Assembly (NCBI GenBank): GCA_965279655.1
Contig: OZ257255.1
Location: 2,170,001-2,234,000 of the forward strand
Direction: 5' to 3'
DNA: 64,000 nucleotides
Source: SCTM01 sp965279655
Lineage (GTDB): Bacteria > Pseudomonadota > Alphaproteobacteria > Rhodospirillales > Rhodospirillaceae
In this document: positions 43,454-51,439 of the stretch, in pieces
How the letters are laid out: each line of letters starts with the position of its first letter
Position numbering within the stretch: position 1 is the first letter of the stretch
The notes under the pieces: model-generated
Told to the model about the DNA's origin: nothing
What the model saw: the letters and a program-made list of their open reading frames with translations, nothing else
Database searches by the model: none
Position numbers and translations under genes: made by a program

Positions 43454-44611
43454 TTAAGGCGATTTTGGCAGATTTGGCGGCGCAGCAGAAGCGTCATAGT
43501 GCCGCCCTTTCCACGCCGCCCCCCGGCCTTGCAAATGAGCCACGGCGGAACCCAAGGTCATCGCCCCGTAGAGCAACCCCGCCGCCGGTAATGTGAAAGC
43601 TGCAATGATTGGAAGACCATAGGCTCGGACGGTCGGCGCGTACGTAACGGTCATGATAATCCAGGCCAACCCACCCCACAAAACCAGCGGTGGATTCCCG
43701 GCCAGACCCACCAGCAGGGCGAGCGGCGGCACGGCGAACAAAATCGCAAGGCCGGCGACGGTTCCTGCCAGCAAAACGTACGAGTGACGCAGCTGCGCGA
43801 AGGCGGTGCGCGCCACCATGCGCCACAGCGGCGCCAGCGTTTCCGCCGCGCGCAACGAATGACTGTGGTCGGTGAGGCCGAGCCAAAGGGTTCCGCCGCT
43901 GCGCTTCACAGACGCCGCGAGCGCACAGTCGTCGATCACGGCATTCTTGATGGCCGCGAGCCCGCCCGCGCGCAGGAGAGCATCGCGGTGGATCAATACG
44001 CAGCCCCCAGCCGCCGCAGCGGTCTTGGAACGATCATCGTTCACGGCGCGGAACGGGTAGAGCATTTGAAAAAAGTAGATGAACGCCGGGATGACCAGCT
44101 TCTCCCAGAAACTCTCGCAGCGCAGACGCACCATGAGCGAGGTGAGATCGCGGCCACTGTTCAGCGCATGCCCCACTAAATGCTGCAACGCGTATGGCCC
44201 ATGCACGATGTCGGCGTCCGTGAACCACAGGAACGGACTGTCGCCCGAGGCGGCCACACCGGCGTTGAGCGCGGAGAGCTTACCGGTCCATCCGGGAACC
44301 AGCGGCGGCGCGGTCATGACGGTCACGCGCTCGTCGTCGATGGCACGCACGATCTCCGCCGTGCCGTCCGTGCTGGCGTCATCGACGACGATGATGCGGA
44401 GGTTGCCGGGGTATTCCTGGGCGCACAGGGCTTCGACGCATGCGCCGATGCTGGCTGCTTCGTCCCGCGCCGGCACCACCGCCGTCACATCGGGCCATGC
44501 GTCGGGCTCGGGAATCACGTTGGGCAGGCGCTGATCGTTCTTCCAGAAGCCGTGATGCAGCACGGCCAAGTAGATCCACGCCAGACAAGCGATGACGCCC
44601 AGCGTCAGCAT
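43454..44611 (-). CDS. hpnB: Hopanoid-associated glycosyltransferase HpnB
   Basis: The 385-residue protein is a family 2 glycosyltransferase with an N-terminal membrane helix (residues 3-20). The GT-A core reads VTAVVPARDEAASIGACVEA, DDASTDGT and FLWFTDADIVHG. The acceptor region is NAVIDDCALAASVKRSGG, and four membrane helices end the chain. It corresponds to HpnB, whose exact product in hopanoid biosynthesis is not settled. It begins one base after the hpnC stop, so the two are coupled. It lies 88 bases upstream of dxs on the same strand. Confidence 0.92.
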   Translation of the reverse strand: MLTLGVIACLAWIYLAVLHHGFWKNDQRLPNVIPEPDAWPDVTAVVPARDEAASIGACVEALCAQEYPGNLRIIVVDDASTDGTAEIVRAIDDERVTVMTAPPLVPGWTGKLSALNAGVAASGDSPFLWFTDADIVHGPYALQHLVGHALNSGRDLTSLMVRLRCESFWEKLVIPAFIYFFQMLYPFRAVNDDRSKTAAAAGGCVLIHRDALLRAGGLAAIKNAVIDDCALAASVKRSGGTLWLGLTDHSHSLRAAETLAPLWRMVARTAFAQLRHSYVLLAGTVAGLAILFAVPPLALLVGLAGNPPLVLWGGLAWIIMTVTYAPTVRAYGLPIIAAFTLPAAGLLYGAMTLGSAVAHLQGRGAAWKGRHYDASAAPPNLPKSP

Positions 44612-44612
44612 G

Positions 44613-45458
44613 TTACGTCCAGAGGCGGATCAGACCGCCAAGCGCGGTGCGTGCCGCCTCGAACTTGCCGAGTTCCACGCGGGTGGCGATGGGGTCCTCC
44701 ACGCGCAGGCGCGCGGTGAGGCGTTCCGCGATCGCTACGATGACCGCGGTCTCCGCCGCGAGCCGGCCGTGGATAAGATTGCGCGGCAGGCGGCGCGCTT
44801 CCACCAGCAGCGTATCGACGCGCTCAAGCGCGCGATCCAGCACGCGGCGCACACGCGGCGACAACGTCGGCCGCAGCAGGAAATCCGAGTTCGCACTTTC
44901 CCCGCGCAGCCACGCCTGGGGCAGGTAGACGCGCTTCAGATCGCGGTAGTCCTTCGCGCAGTCCTGCAGGTGATTGATCACTTGCAGCGCGGCGCACAGG
45001 GCGTCGGAGAATGGATAGAGGCTCGGATGCTCGCCGTGGAGATCGAGCAGAAAGCGCCCGACCGGGGAGGCGGATCGGTCGCAATAGTCCAACAACTCCG
45101 CCCAGCTTTCGTACTCGTGCTTCACCGCGTCCTGCTTGAACGCGGAGATGAGATCGAGGGCGTGCTTGATGGTGATCCCTCGTTCCGCGAAGGACCGACG
45201 GACGGCTTCGGCTTTGGCCAAGCCGGGATCCTTGCTGCCGTTCAGCAGGGCATCGGCGAAGGTATCGAGACGCGTGACCTTCTCGTTGGAGCCCAACGCA
45301 GGATTATCCGCGATGTCGTCGATGGCGCGGGCATAGGCATAGAACACGGCCACGTGGGGCCGCAGTTCCCGGGGGATCAGGAACGACCCCACCGGGAAGT
45401 TCTCGTCCCCTGCCCCCTTGCCGGACGGGGTTTCCAAAGCCGCATCATCCTGGTTCAT
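44613..45458 (-). CDS. hpnC: Hydroxysqualene synthase HpnC
   Basis: From the ATG at 45458 the protein has 281 residues; longer frames overlap the divergent gene. It has the squalene/phytoene synthase fold with FYAYARAIDDIADNP as first Asp motif and VINHLQDCAKDYRD as the second. YCDRSASPVGRFLLDLHG lies between them and RVYLPQAWL follows. HpnC turns presqualene diphosphate into hydroxysqualene with water. The gene is separated from hpnD by dxs and hpnB. It diverges from the ferritin-like gene with a 65-base gap that must hold both promoters. Confidence 0.94.
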   Translation of the reverse strand: MNQDDAALETPSGKGAGDENFPVGSFLIPRELRPHVAVFYAYARAIDDIADNPALGSNEKVTRLDTFADALLNGSKDPGLAKAEAVRRSFAERGITIKHALDLISAFKQDAVKHEYESWAELLDYCDRSASPVGRFLLDLHGEHPSLYPFSDALCAALQVINHLQDCAKDYRDLKRVYLPQAWLRGESANSDFLLRPTLSPRVRRVLDRALERVDTLLVEARRLPRNLIHGRLAAETAVIVAIAERLTARLRVEDPIATRVELGKFEAARTALGGLIRLWT

Positions 45459-45523
45459 GGGGCCTTCGATACGACGCCAGGGCTGGGCTTGCAACGTCGG
45501 GCGAAATTCAGCAGAAGTACGAC

Positions 45524-46393
45524 ATGAATTCGATGTCGAAGATCGAAAGCAGCGTGCCGACCACCTGGACCTTTGCCCTGGGCGGACCGATTCCGGTCGG
45601 CTCGCCGGCGCACAGGGACATGTTCTGCCGCATGCTCCTGGACACCTTCGATCCCTACAAGCCGGAAGTGATCGACTGGCCGAAGCTGGCGCCGGACGCA
45701 CTTGCGCGGCTGACCTCCCTGCCGTTCTGGACGATCGCGGTCGAAACCGAGGATCGGGCGTCCGCCAATATCGCCGCCTTTGCCAAGACCATCACCGACC
45801 CGCTGCTGCGCGAGGCCGTTGAGTTGATCGCCTATGAAGAAGCGCGTCACCGGCGCGTGCTGTCCGCGCTGGTGGACAGCTACGGCATCAAGCTCGACCC
45901 GGTGGAGCCCTATGTGCATCGCGGAAGTGCCGAGTGGAATTTCATGTCCACCGGCTACGGCGAGTGCCTGGACTCCTTCTTCGCCTTCGGCCTGTTCGAA
46001 CTCGCCAAGCGCTCGGGATTTTTCCCGATCGAGTTGGTGGAGACCTTCGAGCCGGTGATCCAGGAAGAAGCGCGCCACATCGTGTTCTTCGTCAATTGGG
46101 CCGCCTACATGCAGGCCAACACGCCCCTGCTCGCCAAGCCATGGTTCGCGGCGAAGCGACTGGCGCATCTCGGGCTCAACGGGATTTCCCGCGCGGGCAT
46201 CGCCACGGACTCCGACGAGCAGTTCGCCACCCAAGGCAAGGACGCGGTCGGCGTGGATATCGAGATCGGCCCGTTCATGGACATGTGCCTTAACGAGAAC
46301 GACCGCCGCATGGGGCATCTCGATGCGCGCCTGCTGCGCCCCACGATCATGCCGACCATGGTGCGCTTCGCGCGCCGTTTCATGCCCGGCTAA
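45524..46393 (+). CDS. Ferritin-like diiron-type protein of unknown substrate
   Basis: The 289 residues are mainly helical. Two ExxH motifs lie on separate helices, in IAYEEARHRRVL and in VIQEEARHIVFFVNW, with further acidic residues in VETEDRASANIAAF. This is the pattern of a ferritin-like carboxylate-bridged diiron site. It has no signal peptide. Such proteins include oxygenases and oxidases. It sits between hpnC and a DegT aminotransferase inside the hopanoid cluster, so an oxidation of a hopanoid or of its sugar is a fair guess, but this is inference. An ATG nine bases into the gene is an alternative start. Confidence 0.75.
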   Translation: MNSMSKIESSVPTTWTFALGGPIPVGSPAHRDMFCRMLLDTFDPYKPEVIDWPKLAPDALARLTSLPFWTIAVETEDRASANIAAFAKTITDPLLREAVELIAYEEARHRRVLSALVDSYGIKLDPVEPYVHRGSAEWNFMSTGYGECLDSFFAFGLFELAKRSGFFPIELVETFEPVIQEEARHIVFFVNWAAYMQANTPLLAKPWFAAKRLAHLGLNGISRAGIATDSDEQFATQGKDAVGVDIEIGPFMDMCLNENDRRMGHLDARLLRPTIMPTMVRFARRFMPG

Positions 46394-46408
46394 ATCCAGA
46401 GAGTTCTT

Positions 46409-47545
46409 ATGACGCTGCCGCTGGTGCCGCCGACCCGGATCGATTTCGATGCGGAAGACCGCGCGTGGATCACGGAGCGGATGAATGAAGTGCTGGGCAA
46501 CGGGCAGCTCACGCTCGGCAAGTACGGCATGGAACTCGAACAGAAATTCGCTGCCCTGCACAACGCCAAGCACGGCGTGGTGGTGAACAGCGGCACGGCG
46601 TCGCTGGAAATCATGCTGCGCATCGCCAATGTGTCGGGCAAGGACGTGCTGGTGCCGGCGAATACCTTTTTCGCCACGGCATCGGCCGTGATCTCCGCCG
46701 GCGGCAACCCGGTGTTGATGGACACGGACCCGACGACGCTCTCCACCACCGCCGCCGAGATCGAACGCCGCCTCACGCCCAAGACCGTGGGCGTGATGAT
46801 CGTGCACATCGCCGGCTTCGTGACCCCCGAGATGCCCGCCATTGTCGACCTGCTGAAGCGCAAAGGCCTGTGGCTGATGGAAGACGCGGCGCATGCGCAT
46901 CTGGCCACCCTCGACGGCAAGCATGCGGGCACCTTCGGCTGGGCCGGTTCGTTCAGCTTCTACCCGACCAAGGTGATGACCAGCGGCGAAGGCGGCATTA
47001 TCATCACCGACGATCAGACCATGGCCGACGAGGCACGGCTGTATCGCGACCAGGGCAAGGCGAGCTTCTTCCAGAACAGCCACATCCGCATGGGCTACAA
47101 CTGGCGCATGTCGGAGCCCCACGCGATCATCGGGCTGCGGCATTTGCATCGCCTGCCGGGCATGGTGGATGCGCGCCGCCGCATCGGTGCGAAGTACGAC
47201 GCGGCGCTGGGCAAGGCGAACAGCGGCGTGCGACCGATGCCGGCGCCGAAGGGCTGCGCACCGAACTACTACAAATACGTGGTGATGCTGCCCGAGGGCG
47301 TGGACCGCGCGAAGCTGAAGGCCTGGCTGAAGACCGAGCACGGCGTGCAGTGCTCCGGCGAGGTCTACGAGTTCCCTCTCCACAAGCACCCGGTGCTGAG
47401 CCACCTGGACCCGGGCAACCTGCCGGGCGCGGAGATCGCCTGTGGCCGGCAGATGTGCCTGCCGATCTTCGCCAGCATGACCGACGCGGAAGCCGACCGC
47501 GTGATCGCCGCGCTTGCGGCGGCGCAACAGGCGGGGTTCGTTTAG
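46409..47545 (+). CDS. DegT/DnrJ/EryC1/StrS-family PLP aminotransferase
   Basis: The 378-residue protein has the family's fold type I core. VNSGTASLEIMLRIANVSG binds the phosphate. VPANTFFATASAV follows, then WLMEDAAHAH for the cofactor Asp, and Lys188 in SFSFYPTKVMTSGEGG is the Schiff-base lysine. RMGYNWRMSEPHAIIGLRHL closes the domain. Members put an amino group on nucleotide-linked or free sugars and cyclitols. It starts 15 bases after the ferritin-like gene and is cotranscribed with it. The usual hopanoid aminotransferase HpnO is of another class, so this gene may replace or extend that step, or serve a different glycan. Confidence 0.9.
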   Translation: MTLPLVPPTRIDFDAEDRAWITERMNEVLGNGQLTLGKYGMELEQKFAALHNAKHGVVVNSGTASLEIMLRIANVSGKDVLVPANTFFATASAVISAGGNPVLMDTDPTTLSTTAAEIERRLTPKTVGVMIVHIAGFVTPEMPAIVDLLKRKGLWLMEDAAHAHLATLDGKHAGTFGWAGSFSFYPTKVMTSGEGGIIITDDQTMADEARLYRDQGKASFFQNSHIRMGYNWRMSEPHAIIGLRHLHRLPGMVDARRRIGAKYDAALGKANSGVRPMPAPKGCAPNYYKYVVMLPEGVDRAKLKAWLKTEHGVQCSGEVYEFPLHKHPVLSHLDPGNLPGAEIACGRQMCLPIFASMTDAEADRVIAALAAAQQAGFV

Positions 47546-47750
47546 CGCTCCGCCTTCCCGAAAACGACTCGGATATCGCTGAAATTTCGCTCCAAACGCC
47601 CGCGCACAGCATCGCGCAAAATACGCGTGGGTGATTCCGAGCGCAGGAGCGGCAAGATTCGACACAGCGGTGACCAAAAAACCAACTGCGACCGATACCG
47701 CCGCAACCGCGGTTCGTCAAACGTCACGGTGTGTGCAGTTTTTCGACCGA
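47546..47750. other. Non-coding spacer before the intergenic repeat
   Basis: Together with the repeat that follows, this makes a 366-base gap between the convergent DegT and small membrane protein genes. I found no terminator-like hairpin or gene in these 205 bases. The only open frame across it, on the minus strand, has no coding features. Confidence 0.4.
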
Positions 47751-47882
47751 TTGTCATCCCGGACAAGGCGCGTCAGCGCCGCGTTCCGGGATCCACTCAT
47801 CAACGTGCACGAGCTGCGCGATCCGTGCCGCTTGGTGCACATTGATGAGTGGACCCCGGCCTTCGCCGGGGTGACAGCCTGA
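47751..47882. repeat. Inverted-repeat intergenic element, copy 1
   Basis: The element begins TTGTCATCCCGG and ends CCGGGGTGACAGCCTGA, so its ends are inverted copies of TGTCAYCCCGG. Inside, an 18-base arm at 47792-47809 pairs with 47836-47853 with a single mismatch. A second copy with the same ends but a different centre lies at 53590-53718. It sits between convergent genes. This looks like a REP- or MITE-like family; I saw no transposase. Confidence 0.8.
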
Positions 47883-47911
47883 GTGCGGGCGAGGTCGTGC
47901 TCCTTCGGGAG

Positions 47912-48412
47912 CTAAGCCACTTGCGCGGCCGGGTGATATTTCTTCACCGCCAAATAGCCCATCGCGATGACCACGAGCAGCAGCGCGCCTTGCGCCGCTT
48001 GGAACGGCGGTTCGGATTGCGTCGGCGCGAGGCCCTTGAGCGGTTCCAGTTTCAGGAACGCCTGCACCACGGCGACGAAGGCGTTCAGGTAGAACGCGAT
48101 CACGGCGGTGACGATGTAGGTCGCGCGCCAGCGGCCGACCATCTTGAATTGGTAGAACGCCAGGTAGGCGATCGCGAGCACCACGAGCGAGATCACGCCG
48201 GTGATGTGCGACGGCAGCACCTTGCCTTCGAACGGGAAGAGAAAGCCGGTGACGCTGATGGTGGTGGTGATGGCGAGGAAAACGTGCGTCCAGCCACCGG
48301 GCTCCTTGCCCGCCGCCATGGCCGCGACCACCGCGATGCCAATCGCCAATGCGATCAGCGACAGAACCACGTGCACGGCCGTGAACGTGGCAAGTGACAA
48401 TCCCAGAACCAT
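47912..48412 (-). CDS. Small polytopic membrane protein next to the sulfite dehydrogenase genes
   Basis: From the ATG at 48412, preceded by GGGGG, the protein has 166 residues and five likely membrane helices, near residues 7-30, 42-60, 68-88, 97-118 and 138-156. No heme- or metal-binding motif stands out apart from scattered His residues. It lies 17 bases after the cytochrome gene and is probably the third gene of that operon. It could anchor or serve the periplasmic pair, but the family is not recognised. Confidence 0.7.
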   Translation of the reverse strand: MVLGLSLATFTAVHVVLSLIALAIGIAVVAAMAAGKEPGGWTHVFLAITTTISVTGFLFPFEGKVLPSHITGVISLVVLAIAYLAFYQFKMVGRWRATYIVTAVIAFYLNAFVAVVQAFLKLEPLKGLAPTQSEPPFQAAQGALLLVVIAMGYLAVKKYHPAAQVA

Positions 48413-48429
48413 TGAGAACCCCCGCTGCG

Positions 48430-48954
48430 TTACTGAACCTTTCCCGGATAGACAATATAGAAATTGTCGCGATTGGGCATCTTCACTTTCGGCAAAGTCT
48501 TGGCATTCATCACGGCCTTCTCGCCGATGATGCCGTTGAGATGCAGGATGTAAGCGGAGACCGCATAGGTCTCGTCGGCGGTGAGGGTCTGCGGTTCCGT
48601 GAGCGGCATGGCGCGGCGCACGTAGTCGAACAGCGTTGTCGCGTACGGCCAATAGCTGCCGACCGTACGCACGGCGGGTTCCGGCCCCTTGATCGTGCCG
48701 ATGCCGCCGACGAGACGGTCGCTCGGTTTGCCCTCGCCCTTCTCGCCGTGACAGGCCAGGCACTTCTCCGCATAGACCTTCGCGCCCTCGACCGCCGTGC
48801 CTTTGCCCGGCGGTAAACCCGCGCCGTCGGGGGCGATGCTCAGGTCCCAGGCGGCAATGTCCTTGGGGTTCGCGGGCACGCCGAGATGCGGGCTCTCGGC
48901 GGCCAGCACCGGCGCGGCGATCAACAGCAGCGCGAGGACTTCACGCGTAAACAT
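48430..48954 (-). CDS. Periplasmic c-type cytochrome, probable sulfite dehydrogenase subunit
   Basis: The 174-residue protein has a signal peptide ending PVLAAES and one heme c site at Cys65-Cys68-His69 (AEKCLACHGEKG). A Met in RRAMPLTEPQTL is the likely sixth ligand. The fold is a class I monoheme cytochrome. It overlaps the upstream molybdoenzyme gene by 14 bases, the arrangement seen for SorA-SorB and SoxC-SoxD type enzymes, so it should take electrons from that enzyme. It is followed by the membrane protein gene. Confidence 0.87.
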   Translation of the reverse strand: MFTREVLALLLIAAPVLAAESPHLGVPANPKDIAAWDLSIAPDGAGLPPGKGTAVEGAKVYAEKCLACHGEKGEGKPSDRLVGGIGTIKGPEPAVRTVGSYWPYATTLFDYVRRAMPLTEPQTLTADETYAVSAYILHLNGIIGEKAVMNAKTLPKVKMPNRDNFYIVYPGKVQ

Positions 48955-50200
48955 GGGTCACCTCGCCCTTGGCCGAGATGCCCCAGCTGGTGATGACGTT
49001 GCAGTGATATGCGCCGCGGGTGCCGCGCAAGGCGATCTGCGCTTCCCGCGTCGGCTGGATGTAGCCGGTGTCGTCGGTGGTGCGCGCTTGCAGTACCGCA
49101 GGCCCGCCATCCCACCGCCAGGGGATGCGGAAGCGCGTGACGGCCTTGGACAGAACGGGTTCGGACAGCGCCGCCGGCGCCCAGCTCTTGCCGCCATCGG
49201 CGGAGACGTCGACGCGCGCGACCTTGCCTTCGCCCGACCAGGCCATGCCGGAGATCTCGTAGAGGCCGGGCCCGGTCATCTTGAAGCCCGGCGACGGCTT
49301 GGTGATGACCGACTTCGCCTGCATCGGGAAATGGAACTGGGCAACGCGGCCGTCCTTCATGAGAATGGAATACTTCGAGGTCTCGTCCTTGGTCATGGTC
49401 GGGCCGGCGGTCAGCTTGATTCGCCGCAGCCATTTGACGCTCATGTTGCCCTGATAGCCCGGCAACAGGAGGCGCATGGGATAGCCGTTGCCGGGCCGGA
49501 TGCGTTCGCCGTTCTGGTACAGCGCGACCATGGCGTCATCCATGGCTTTGGCGAGCGGCACGCTGCGGCTCATGGCGGCGGCGTCCGCGCCTTCCGCGAG
49601 CAGCCAGGTGGCCTTGGGATCGATGCCGGCTTCCTCAAGCAGGATCGCCAGCGGAACGCCGGTCCATTCGGAGCAGGACACCAGGCCGTGCAGCTGCTGG
49701 GCCGTGGCTTGCGCCGGGGTCGCCCCCATCAGGCGCCCGCTGTTGCCGGCGCATTCGACGAAGGCGATGCGCGAGGTCATCGGGTAGCGCGCGAGCGCGT
49801 CCAGCGTGAACGTCAGCGGCTGCTTCACGAGCCCATGGATGAGAAGCCGGTGCGCATCCGGATCGATCTCGGGGATCCCGTTGTGGTGGCGCTCAAAGTG
49901 CAAACCGCTGGGGGTGATCGTGCCTTCGAGCATGTGCAGCGGCGTAGAGACTGAACCGCCGCCGATGCCGTTCAAGCTGCCTTGCGAAACCGGGCCGCGG
50001 TTGATCTTTTCCTCGAACTTGGAGGGCTGGCTGTAGGGCACCATCCACGCGCCCGGCTCCTTGGTCCAGACCGGGACCGCGAGTGTCTCGGCGTGGGCGG
50101 CGGTCGCGCCAAGCGTTGCCGCCGCGAGACCGCCACCGCGCAAGAACAAGCGCCGGTCCAACAGGCCGTTTCCCGCCGCCGGTGTGAAATCCGTACTCAT
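48941..50200 (-). CDS. SoxC/SorA-type molybdoenzyme, probable sulfite dehydrogenase
   Basis: The 419-residue protein has a twin-arginine signal (DRRLFLRGGGLAAATL) and the sulfite-oxidase fold. Cys150 in FVECAGNSG is the molybdenum ligand. ERHHNGIPEIDPDAHRL holds cofactor-binding His residues. GYPMRLLLPGYQGNMSVKWL is the substrate and cofactor region, and the C-terminal dimer domain has DVSADGGKSW. It oxidises sulfite, or a protein-bound sulfane in a Sox complex, in the periplasm, passing electrons to the cytochrome encoded next. No soxXYZAB genes are present in the window, so a stand-alone sulfite dehydrogenase is more likely. It sits between hopanoid genes. Confidence 0.9.
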   Translation of the reverse strand: MSTDFTPAAGNGLLDRRLFLRGGGLAAATLGATAAHAETLAVPVWTKEPGAWMVPYSQPSKFEEKINRGPVSQGSLNGIGGGSVSTPLHMLEGTITPSGLHFERHHNGIPEIDPDAHRLLIHGLVKQPLTFTLDALARYPMTSRIAFVECAGNSGRLMGATPAQATAQQLHGLVSCSEWTGVPLAILLEEAGIDPKATWLLAEGADAAAMSRSVPLAKAMDDAMVALYQNGERIRPGNGYPMRLLLPGYQGNMSVKWLRRIKLTAGPTMTKDETSKYSILMKDGRVAQFHFPMQAKSVITKPSPGFKMTGPGLYEISGMAWSGEGKVARVDVSADGGKSWAPAALSEPVLSKAVTRFRIPWRWDGGPAVLQARTTDDTGYIQPTREAQIALRGTRGAYHCNVITSWGISAKGEVTHVYA

Positions 50201-50332
50201 GGTTGGGCTCCCCTCGCGTGGCTGGTCGGGAGAAGTCTACCACCGTCAATTGCGGCGAAAATGCCCAATTCCCGTCCCAGGAAACCCGTAATCCAGGCGT
50301 TGAATCGGTATGCCTGAGAAGGGGCTACCGCG

Positions 50333-50446
50333 ATGATGACCTTGGACCGATTTTTCGACAGTTATGAACGCTTCGTGCCGTGCTGGCTCAGCGATGCGCT
50401 GGTGCCGGCCGTAATCCTCGGCGTCCTGCTGCTGATCCTGTTCTAG
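50333..50446 (+). CDS. Candidate 37-residue single-helix membrane protein
   Basis: The frame ATGATGACC to TAG encodes 37 residues. GAAGGGG at 50318-50324 gives a good ribosome site 8 bases before the start. The N-terminal half is charged and aromatic (LDRFFDSYERF), and the last 14 residues are a hydrophobic helix (VPAVILGVLLLILF). The stop codon overlaps the hpnL stop in a CTAG. No homologue is known to me. Placement next to hpnL and the good start signals support it, but its shortness leaves doubt. Confidence 0.45.
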   Translation: MMTLDRFFDSYERFVPCWLSDALVPAVILGVLLLILF

Positions 50447-51438
50447 GACGCAGCCGCCGCACTTGGACGCAGGCCGAACCAGGCGCCCAGGGATAGGCCG
50501 AAGCACGACGTGATTAGCTCGCGCCCGCGCCTGATGAGCGCCACGGCGAGGCCGAGTTCCGGCGAGCCGGTGATCGCGCCGACCACCAGCACCAGCACCG
50601 CATCCTGCCCGCCCATGTGCCCCGGCACGAAGAACGTGGCGTTGCGCACCAGCACGACCGCGGCTTCCAGCAGCCATACGTCCTGCCACGTCACGTCCGC
50701 GCCGAGGAAGTGCAGGACGACGTACATCTCCACCGCCCCCGCCACCCACATGATGAACGACAGGAACAGCGCGGTGGCGAAGCGCGCGGGCTGACGGCGC
50801 ACGAACGTGAACAGGTGCTCCTCGACCTCGCGGAAAGCGGCGAGCCCCCGCGTGAGCTTCTCGCCCCAGCTGCGTTTCGCCAGGCGGCGCTCCAAGGACG
50901 CCAGCAGGCGCAAGTGCAGCACCGACAGGACGAACACCATGAACCCGGCGACGCAGGCGCCGCCGATGACCATGGCGGTTTCCGCCCAGGCCGGGAGCAC
51001 GTGACGCTGCGCCATGATGGTGAGGCCGACGGCGACGAAGGGCACTTCGGCGAGCGTGTTCACGGTCTGCGCCAGAACTAGGGTAGCGGTGGCCTCGCGA
51101 TAGGTGACGCCGTGGCGCTTCTTCAACAGCATCGCCTTCACCGGCTCGCCCCCGAGGGAGCCGAAGGGCATCAGGGTGCTGACCGCCTCGCCCACCATAT
51201 GCACCAGCATCAACCGGCCCCAGGCGCCGAGCGTGAGCGGGATGGTGGTGAACATTGTCTGCCACGCGACGACGTCCAGACAGAAGCCGACCGCGAACAC
51301 GAGCAGCACACAGAGGCTACCGAGCCAGCCCAGACGCGCGAGATCGGCGGCGACGGCGGCGAGGTCGGTGGTTGAGGCGATCCATCCGACGACTGCGAGG
51401 CCGAGGAGGAAGACCGCCCACTTGAACAGGGTGGTCAT
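50443..51438 (-). CDS. hpnL: Hopanoid-associated membrane protein HpnL
   Basis: From the ATG at 51438 the protein has 331 residues with about eight membrane helices. It belongs to the UPF0104/lysylphosphatidylglycerol-synthase membrane-region type, with MPFGSLGGEPVKAMLLKKRHG, FFVPGHMGGQDAVLVL and LIRRGRELITSCFGLSLG as typical loop motifs. HpnL is found in hopanoid clusters and is presumed to move or process the lipid across the inner membrane; its activity is not established. It starts one base after the stop of the epimerase gene. An upstream in-frame start would overlap that gene. Confidence 0.9.
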   Translation of the reverse strand: MTTLFKWAVFLLGLAVVGWIASTTDLAAVAADLARLGWLGSLCVLLVFAVGFCLDVVAWQTMFTTIPLTLGAWGRLMLVHMVGEAVSTLMPFGSLGGEPVKAMLLKKRHGVTYREATATLVLAQTVNTLAEVPFVAVGLTIMAQRHVLPAWAETAMVIGGACVAGFMVFVLSVLHLRLLASLERRLAKRSWGEKLTRGLAAFREVEEHLFTFVRRQPARFATALFLSFIMWVAGAVEMYVVLHFLGADVTWQDVWLLEAAVVLVRNATFFVPGHMGGQDAVLVLVVGAITGSPELGLAVALIRRGRELITSCFGLSLGAWFGLRPSAAAAS

Positions 51439-51439
51439 G

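Noticed and set aside
45455..47677. A 740-residue open frame on the minus strand
   Set aside because: It lies opposite the ferritin-like and DegT genes, whose motifs and ribosome sites are convincing. The antisense translation has no recognisable domain.
47542..47766. A 74-residue minus-strand open frame between the DegT gene and the repeat
   Set aside because: It has no good ribosome site, runs into the repeat element and has an Arg-rich composition without any family pattern.
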